Assembly (NCBI GenBank): GCA_018644665.1
Contig: JABGQA010000110.1
Span: 1 to 64,000, forward strand
Source of the DNA: Candidatus Poribacteria bacterium
GTDB taxonomy: Bacteria; Poribacteria; WGA-4E; GCA-2687025
DNA: 64,000 nucleotides
Reading direction: 5' to 3'
This document shows positions 58,724 to 64,000 of the stretch, piece by piece (positions within the stretch are counted from its first letter, which is position 1; every line of letters starts with the position of its first letter). A program made the position numbers and the translations under genes. The notes below the pieces were generated by a model. That model was not told the origin of the DNA, did not search any database, and saw only the letters and a list, made by a program, of their open reading frames with translations.

Positions 58724-60989
58724 GCCTCAGTACAAGTGGCATCGCCGGTTCTTCCATATCGTCGTCGCGCTCGTCACGGTCATCCTGTTGGCCGGGGCCA
58801 TCATGGCGGAGATCACCTCACGCCCGGAATTCTGCGGTTCGCACCACTACATTGAGCCTTACTACGAGTCCTGGACTCGGTCTACCCACAGTGAGGTCGA
58901 GTGCGCGATGTGCCACTACCCCCCGGGGGTGAAGGGGTACTTCGTACGGAAGTGGAAGGCCGTGGCGGAGGTCGCCCTTTACGTCACGAACACCTATGAG
59001 GGCGAACCGCACGCGGAAGTGAGCGACGAGGGGTGCCTACGGTCGGGCTGCCACAGCACGGACAACGTGCCGGGCATCGTGGAGTACAAGACGCTTACGT
59101 TCTCACACCGTCAACACCTGCCCTGCGGTCAACACCATCTTACGGCCGACTTCGAGGACATCGGCCAGATGCCGGTAGGAATGGCCGAGAGCGGCAATGA
59201 GCCGCCGGAAGGGCATGAGCAGTTCCTGGAGGAGCTTCCCCGAGGTCGGGTTTTGCGGTGCGCGAGTTGCCACTCGCAGATCGTCCAGGGCGAGACCGAC
59301 GAGCACATGACGGTCACCGAGAGCACCTGCTTCCTGTGCCACTTCAAGACCACAGCAAGCGGCGAGCCGATCGCGGGATGTCCGGCGTGCCACACTCCAC
59401 CGGATGGCATCGTGCTCATCAGTGGGATGGAGTTTAACCACCGGAAGTACCTGGACGAGGACGTGGACTGCATGCAGTGCCACGGCGATGTCGTCGACGG
59501 CGACGGGTCGGTGCCGCAGGAACGCTGCTACACGTGCCACGATCGCGTCGAGCGATTGCAGGAGTACGACAACCACGTGCTCATGCACCAGATGCACGTC
59601 ACGGACCACAAGATCGACTGCCTGAACTGTCACCTCGAGATCAAGCACGGCAAGCGCGCGATGAAGGAAACGCTCGAGCTGGATTGCCGCGGGTGCCACA
59701 TCGACAAGCACTCGGAGACGCAGGCGCTGTACGTGGGTATCGGGGACGGAGTCTCCTCCTTACCGGACCCGATGTTCCTCGCCCGGGTGACGTGCGTCGG
59801 GTGCCACACGGCGCACGAAGGCGACACGATGAAGGCGAACGCGGATAGCTGCGCCGAGTGCCACGGCGAGACGTACAGCCACATGGAGGAGCAGTGGAAG
59901 ACCGGCGCGATGCGACTCGTCTCCGAAATAGGCGGGCGTCGCGACCGCGTGGCGCGCGAAATAGAGGCCGTGAGGAGTAACGGCGTCAGCGCCGAGGACA
60001 TCGCGACGGCCGAGGCCCTCCTCCTGTCCGCGGACAACAACATCGCCACCATCACGCGTGGCAACCCCGTGCACAACGTGCAGTTCTCGGAGCGGTTGGT
60101 CATCACCGCGAACGCCCAACTCGCGATGGCGCTCGGAGCCCTCCGAGGCGACGAAGGCATCGCCGATATTGCGCCCATCGCGCGACCCAAGGAACCCGAA
60201 GGCGGACGCTGCCTGGGCTGCCACTTCGGCATCGAGACGGTCACCGTCGCGGCGTTTGGGCAGCCGTTCGACCACGGTCCGCACGTCATCGACGAGGGAC
60301 TGTCGTGCGAGAAGTGCCATTCACCCGTCCCGCAGGAGGTCGAGGGCCACGGGACGACGGTGGTGACAGGCGCGGAGTGCGCCGCGTGCCACCACGAGCA
60401 GGCGCGAGAGGACGACTGTAAGTCGTGTCATACGGACCTGAGAACGCGCTCCGTGTCGTACTCGAAGCCGTTCAACCACGCGAACCACGCGCTGGATTAC
60501 CGTACGGACTGCGCCGACTGCCACGGCAGCGACACGGCTCGGGGCTTCGTGGGCGAGTGCGTGTCGTGCCACCACACGAGCCGCGTGGACGTCGAGGGCA
60601 AGTGCGCGGACTGCCACGTGGCGCAGCACGCCGTCTTCGAAGGCACGGCCGAAGGGGCAGCCAGCCCGAGCATCCACTCCGACGCCGAGGTGTTCTGCAT
60701 CGACTGCCACTACACCGACGAAGACCCCATCGAGACGCTGGCCTGCGAGGACTGCCACGATGAGGAGCGATACGCGGACATGCTTCGGACCTGGCAGGAG
60801 GGCACGCGTCGGAAGCTGGCGCAGGTTGCAGAGGTCCGGTCGTCCGGCCGCGCGTCGCGCCCGTTGATCGCAGAGATCGAGCGGCACATGCGGCTCATAC
60901 AGCGTGACGGTAGCCTCGGGTTCCACAACCCTGAGTTGGTCGATACGCTGCTGTCCGACGACCTGAAAAAGGCCGGCGTCGCGCGGTAG
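58716..60989 (+). CDS. NapC-like anchored multihaem cytochrome c (20 haem motifs)
   Basis: The 757-residue product has one N-terminal transmembrane helix (about 12-33) and a NapC/NirT-like segment, FCGSHHYIEPYYESW then STHSEVECAMCH. Nineteen CxxCH and one CxxxxCH motif (CLRSGCH) follow. The first NapC-type CxxCH is altered to CGSHH at residues 40-44, and a similar CGQHH occurs at 137-141, so two expected haem sites lack their second cysteine. The middle has a helical domain (about 385-465) between haem clusters. It is probably an inner-membrane-attached electron distributor. It overlaps the cytochrome b gene by eight bases. Confidence 0.86.
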   Translation: MNEPQYKWHRRFFHIVVALVTVILLAGAIMAEITSRPEFCGSHHYIEPYYESWTRSTHSEVECAMCHYPPGVKGYFVRKWKAVAEVALYVTNTYEGEPHAEVSDEGCLRSGCHSTDNVPGIVEYKTLTFSHRQHLPCGQHHLTADFEDIGQMPVGMAESGNEPPEGHEQFLEELPRGRVLRCASCHSQIVQGETDEHMTVTESTCFLCHFKTTASGEPIAGCPACHTPPDGIVLISGMEFNHRKYLDEDVDCMQCHGDVVDGDGSVPQERCYTCHDRVERLQEYDNHVLMHQMHVTDHKIDCLNCHLEIKHGKRAMKETLELDCRGCHIDKHSETQALYVGIGDGVSSLPDPMFLARVTCVGCHTAHEGDTMKANADSCAECHGETYSHMEEQWKTGAMRLVSEIGGRRDRVAREIEAVRSNGVSAEDIATAEALLLSADNNIATITRGNPVHNVQFSERLVITANAQLAMALGALRGDEGIADIAPIARPKEPEGGRCLGCHFGIETVTVAAFGQPFDHGPHVIDEGLSCEKCHSPVPQEVEGHGTTVVTGAECAACHHEQAREDDCKSCHTDLRTRSVSYSKPFNHANHALDYRTDCADCHGSDTARGFVGECVSCHHTSRVDVEGKCADCHVAQHAVFEGTAEGAASPSIHSDAEVFCIDCHYTDEDPIETLACEDCHDEERYADMLRTWQEGTRRKLAQVAEVRSSGRASRPLIAEIERHMRLIQRDGSLGFHNPELVDTLLSDDLKKAGVAR

Positions 60990-61066
60990 TCCGCCGCGGC
61001 GCCGGCCCGCCCGACCTAGTTAAGACCGCCCGGATTGGCTATCCGTACCCTGCGGAAGAGGAGTGC

Positions 61067-61087
61067 CCGGGCCGACTCCCGGCCCGG
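61067..61087 (+). terminator. Stem-loop after the multihaem operon
   Basis: CCGGGCCG (61067-61074) pairs with CGGCCCGG (61080-61087) across a five-base loop, followed by TCTT. It lies between the 20-haem gene and the tetrahaem gene and probably ends the main operon. Confidence 0.55.
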
Positions 61088-61132
61088 TCTTGACTGACTC
61101 ACCCCGAACAACGAAGTGGAGGGCGCTGGGCT

Positions 61133-61663
61133 ATGCAATCACGGATTCGTCTGCTTGTTGTGAGCGCCGCCACCGTGGCGATCGCGGGATTCCTCACCCT
61201 CGGTATCAGCATCTCGGCGGACACGCCGGACGGAGCGACCTACGTAGGAGCCGCGAAGTGCCGTAAGTGCCACTCGAAGGAGCTTCGCAGTTGGCAGAAG
61301 ATGCCCCACGCGAATGCGTTCGACATCCTGACGACCGTCGGCAAGGACGCGGACCCGGAGTGCGTTAAGTGCCATACCACCGGCTACGATGAGGACACCG
61401 GATTCGTCGACCATGCCAGCACACCAGAACTCGCCGGGGTCGGGTGCGAGATGTGCCACGGGCAGGCGAGCGAGCACATCCTCGTGGACAAGAAGGACAC
61501 CGAGGCGGGCAAGGCGACCATCGCCATGCCGGCGGGGCCGTGCGTGCAATGCCACAACCCGCACCTCGACCGAGACGCGGAAGTAGGCAAAGAGGCGCTG
61601 CCCGTGCTGCGCCAGAAGCTCGAGGCGCTACAGGCGCGGATAGACGCCCTCGAAGCGGAGTGA
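61133..61663 (+). CDS. Tetrahaem cytochrome c554-like protein
   Basis: The 176-residue product has a signal peptide (VSAATVAIAGFLTLG) and four CxxCH motifs (CRKCH, CVKCH, CEMCH, CVQCH). The pattern is YVGAAKCRKCHSKELRSWQ-like, then ECVKCHTTGY, then GVGCEMCHGQASEH, typical of cytochrome c554-type proteins. A C-terminal heptad region (LRQKLEALQARIDALEAE) suggests a coiled-coil trimer or dimer. It is transcribed after a probable terminator and could link the conduit to another redox partner. Confidence 0.86.
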   Translation: MQSRIRLLVVSAATVAIAGFLTLGISISADTPDGATYVGAAKCRKCHSKELRSWQKMPHANAFDILTTVGKDADPECVKCHTTGYDEDTGFVDHASTPELAGVGCEMCHGQASEHILVDKKDTEAGKATIAMPAGPCVQCHNPHLDRDAEVGKEALPVLRQKLEALQARIDALEAE

Positions 61664-61681
61664 CCGAACGCCATCGACCAG

Positions 61682-61711
61682 GGCGCGGGGCGGCTGTGAC
61701 CGTCCCGCGCC
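61682..61711. terminator. Bidirectional terminator between convergent genes
   Basis: GGCGCGGG (61682-61689) pairs with CCCGCGCC (61704-61711) with a further GG/CC pair inside. It lies between the tetrahaem gene and the convergent DUF5916 gene and could serve both strands. Confidence 0.5.
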
Positions 61712-61721
61712 GGCAAGCGTT

Positions 61722-64000
61722 CTACAACCCCATCCAGTAGTTCAGCTTCACGAGGAACACGTCCTCGCCGTCGTCGGCGAAGCTGTCCCACACGCTGTCG
61801 AACGGCGTGAATTCTGGGTCGTCCAGGTCGAGCGACTCGTTGCGGTTCTGGCTCCACACCAGGAACAGCGTGCTGCCCGGCTCGTATTCCCACCGCAGGA
61901 CGATGTTGCCCCGCAGGGATCGGTTGCTGAAGTCCGGGTTCTCCGACAGATCGCCCTGAGAGACTGGAGTGAAGTCGTAGGAACGCGCGCGGGCGAGTTT
62001 CTTAAACGCGGTGTAGTCCCCGTTGGTGACGAACGACTGGATGTACCCCTGGATCGACAGGTTCGTGGTGAAGGATAGGCTGCCGCGCACGCCGAGTTCG
62101 AAGACATCCTGGTCGAGTTCGCCGAAGACGAAGCGGTCGTCCTCGTCGTCGCCGTCCGTGTCGAAGTTCTCGACCCACTGCGCGTACTCGTGACGGCTCG
62201 AATACGACGGGTCCAGCGACAGTTGGACGTTGGACGCGGGCTTGATGCCGATCTGGACGCCGACGTTGCTGTTGGTGCTCAGCCCATCTTCGGCTCGCCC
62301 TCCGTTTCCGTGGCCGCCGAAAGTCACGAGCTTACGTCGATCCGACCCGAAGGATCCGAACCATTGCCATCCGGCCGGCGCCAGCATCAAGGGGCCGCCG
62401 CGCGTCGCGAGGTCGTCGAACCGCTCGAAGCTGCGGCTGAGCCCAAAGTGAATCCACCAGTAGTTCTTCAGCTCGTGCCAGTTGTTGTAGTTCACCCCAC
62501 GAGACAGACGGTCGCCGTCCAGGTTCCACTGCGACCACGCGTTGAGGTTGAACCCAGACTCCCGCGCGAGCGTCCAGGGCTGGCGAATGCGCACCTGCAT
62601 GTGCCCACCCGTCTGAACGCGGTTGGCGCGGCGCATGAATCCCAGGTCGTTCGTGTCGAAGTCGCGCGACGTCACGTCGGCGTAGACCTGTCCGCCAATC
62701 ACTCCAGACCAATTCGAGAAGTAGACGACGCCTTCGTATCCCTGTTTCCGGTCGTCGAACGCGCCGGCGCGGCTTCCCGCGACGCGGCCGAAGAGGGAGT
62801 ACGCCCCTTCGCCCCACTTGTGCTGCGCGTCGACGCTGCCGGCGTACGCCGGCGCGAAGCCCTCGCCGTTCATCGCGGTCATCGTGGCGCCGACCTTGGA
62901 CTCCTTCATCACGTCCTGCTGCACGCGTCCGACGAAGTGGTTCGTGAGCGATTCCACGCGATGGTCGCGCTGCACGGTGGTGTCCTGGCCGGTGATCGGG
63001 TCGGTCGTCGTCTCCTCTATCAGCGCGTATTCCGGGGCCGTCAGGGCCTCCAGCACGCCGAACGACATCCCGCCGTCCGTCTTCCCCGAGAGCTTGAGCG
63101 CGCCCAGGATCGTCGACGCGTCCGGCCGGTCGATCTCATCGGCGCCGTCGGGAAGGCCGAAGCGCTGCGGACGGCGACCGATGCGCCGTGAATGGAAGAG
63201 GGTGCTCGGCCCTCCGATGCCGACTACGTCCGGCCCCGGCGTGTTGAAGACCGATGCCCCTTCGACGAAGAACGGCCGGCGCTCGCCGAAGAAGCTCTCG
63301 AACACGCTCAGGTTCAGCACGGCTGGATCCGCCTCAACCTGCCCGAAGTCCGGGTTGATCGTGGCGTTCAGCGAAACTCCCGAGGACAGACCGTAGCGGA
63401 CGTCGACACCTGTCGAGCCGAACAGATCCGTGTCACGCGAGCCGTCGTCGTCGCCCGGCGCCAGGGACACGCGGCCCAACGCGAAGGGCAGCACTTCAAG
63501 ATGCCGAGGCGGGGTGATGCCCTCGATGCCCACCAGATGGCCGAAGCGCGATGTCCAGCCGCTGTCCTCGCTGCCATGCAGGACCCACATCGAGCGCTCC
63601 TGCTTGCGCGTGACCTCTCGGTGCACGAAGACACCCCATGTATACTCGTCGGCCTCGGAGAACCGCAGCACGTGATACGGGATGCGGTACTCGATGCTCC
63701 ACCCCTCGGCGGAGATGTCCGTCGCGGCCTCCCAGACGCCGTCCCAGGTCTCGCTCTCGTTCCCATCGTCGAAGAGGATGCCGTCGCTCTGCCACCCTGA
63801 CGGTCCCACGACGAAGTAGAACCCCGTCTTGTGGTCGTGATGGGGGTCGAGGTTCACGGAGACCCAGTCGCGGTCTGCCCAGTCCTCGCGCCGCGTGAGG
63901 CGGGAGACGATCTTGTCGGGCTCGCTGTCGTAGCACATGACAGCGATATAGAGCGCCTCGTCGTCGTAGGCGAACTGGACGGTCGTTTTCTCGGTGGCGG
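61722..64000 (-). CDS. DUF5916 family outer-membrane protein (5'-truncated by the window)
   Basis: About 758 residues are visible, and the frame is still open at the window edge, so the N-terminus lies beyond it. The visible N-terminal part looks like a CBM9/DOMON-like sandwich (QFAYDDEALYIAV, VSVNLDPHHDHKTGFYF, YRIPYHVLRFSEAD). The DUF5916 signature then follows with NATINPDFGQVEADPAVLNLSVFESFF and ERRPFFVEGASVF. The C-terminal part is strand-rich and ends in a hydrophobic strand with an aromatic near the end (NYWMGL), as expected for an outer-membrane barrel. It is encoded opposite to the multihaem operon. Substrate is unknown. Confidence 0.88.
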   Translation of the reverse strand, partial: ATEKTTVQFAYDDEALYIAVMCYDSEPDKIVSRLTRREDWADRDWVSVNLDPHHDHKTGFYFVVGPSGWQSDGILFDDGNESETWDGVWEAATDISAEGWSIEYRIPYHVLRFSEADEYTWGVFVHREVTRKQERSMWVLHGSEDSGWTSRFGHLVGIEGITPPRHLEVLPFALGRVSLAPGDDDGSRDTDLFGSTGVDVRYGLSSGVSLNATINPDFGQVEADPAVLNLSVFESFFGERRPFFVEGASVFNTPGPDVVGIGGPSTLFHSRRIGRRPQRFGLPDGADEIDRPDASTILGALKLSGKTDGGMSFGVLEALTAPEYALIEETTTDPITGQDTTVQRDHRVESLTNHFVGRVQQDVMKESKVGATMTAMNGEGFAPAYAGSVDAQHKWGEGAYSLFGRVAGSRAGAFDDRKQGYEGVVYFSNWSGVIGGQVYADVTSRDFDTNDLGFMRRANRVQTGGHMQVRIRQPWTLARESGFNLNAWSQWNLDGDRLSRGVNYNNWHELKNYWWIHFGLSRSFERFDDLATRGGPLMLAPAGWQWFGSFGSDRRKLVTFGGHGNGGRAEDGLSTNSNVGVQIGIKPASNVQLSLDPSYSSRHEYAQWVENFDTDGDDEDDRFVFGELDQDVFELGVRGSLSFTTNLSIQGYIQSFVTNGDYTAFKKLARARSYDFTPVSQGDLSENPDFSNRSLRGNIVLRWEYEPGSTLFLVWSQNRNESLDLDDPEFTPFDSVWDSFADDGEDVFLVKLNYWMGL

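Noticed and set aside
46908..61663. Respiratory nitrite or nitrate reductase operon
   Set aside because: There is a NapC-like segment and a c554-like protein, but no NrfA, NapA or hydroxylamine oxidoreductase catalytic subunit is encoded.
1..64000. CRISPR arrays, tRNA genes, rRNA genes, integrases or transposases
   Set aside because: Gaps were read on both strands, and none of these was seen.

Overview
The window looks like a chromosomal segment of a high-GC, Gram-negative-type, flagellated bacterium, most probably from Candidatus Poribacteria or a close relative. This rests on several features: secreted proteins ending in a FlgD-like domain that opens with NYPNPFNP..TWIPF, dockerin-like repeats, many uroporphyrinogen-decarboxylase (URO-D) family paralogues, WSPDG propellers, outer-membrane barrels and numerous c-type cytochromes. 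The lineage call is inference from these signatures; no rRNA is present to confirm it. No tRNA, rRNA, CRISPR array or transposase gene was recognised.

Layout. From 1 to 19.5 kb lies a mixed region: a broken membrane-protein gene, a class A penicillin-binding protein, a P-loop kinase-like protein, a DUF1349-like secreted protein, a glycerophosphodiester phosphodiesterase, a GH5-like secreted hydrolase with dockerin and sorting tail, a K+-channel-like protein, two TolB-like propellers, a GNAT acetyltransferase, L-aspartate oxidase (nadB), a sugar isomerase-like protein, a CgeB-like glycosyltransferase, and a YCF48-like propeller flanked by decayed gene remnants. From 19.6 to 37.7 kb lie flagellar genes on two divergent arms. 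The minus arm holds a FliT/FlgN-like protein, fliS, fliD, flaG, two flagellins, one divergent flagellin-like protein and a TPR-glycosyltransferase. The plus arm holds flgB, flgC, fliE, fliI, fliK, flgD and flgE. Sigma-54-type promoter matches lie upstream of flgB, fliE and the divergent flagellin. fliF, fliG, fliH and fliJ are missing from their usual places.

From 37.9 to 46.7 kb is a corrinoid methyl-transfer cluster: a corrinoid-binding protein, its ATP-dependent [2Fe-2S] reactivase, a DUF1638 protein, four divergent URO-D/MtaA-like methyltransferases and a zinc-type homocysteine S-methyltransferase. A reasonable reading is that methyl groups from unknown methylated compounds are loaded onto the corrinoid protein and passed to homocysteine or another acceptor.

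From 46.9 to 61.7 kb is the most striking part: eight proteins carrying about 91 haem-c attachment motifs (CxxCH plus non-standard CxxxCH and CxxxxCH), together with an outer-membrane-barrel candidate and a membrane cytochrome b. Seven of these genes (51362-60989) overlap or nearly abut. The set has the parts of an electron conduit running from the quinone pool through the periplasm and a porin-cytochrome complex to a cell-surface decahaem protein that carries dockerin, cohesin-like and FlgD-like sorting domains. The window ends inside a DUF5916 outer-membrane protein on the opposite strand. Start codons were adjusted where a signal peptide, conserved N-terminus or ribosome-binding site supports an internal start.
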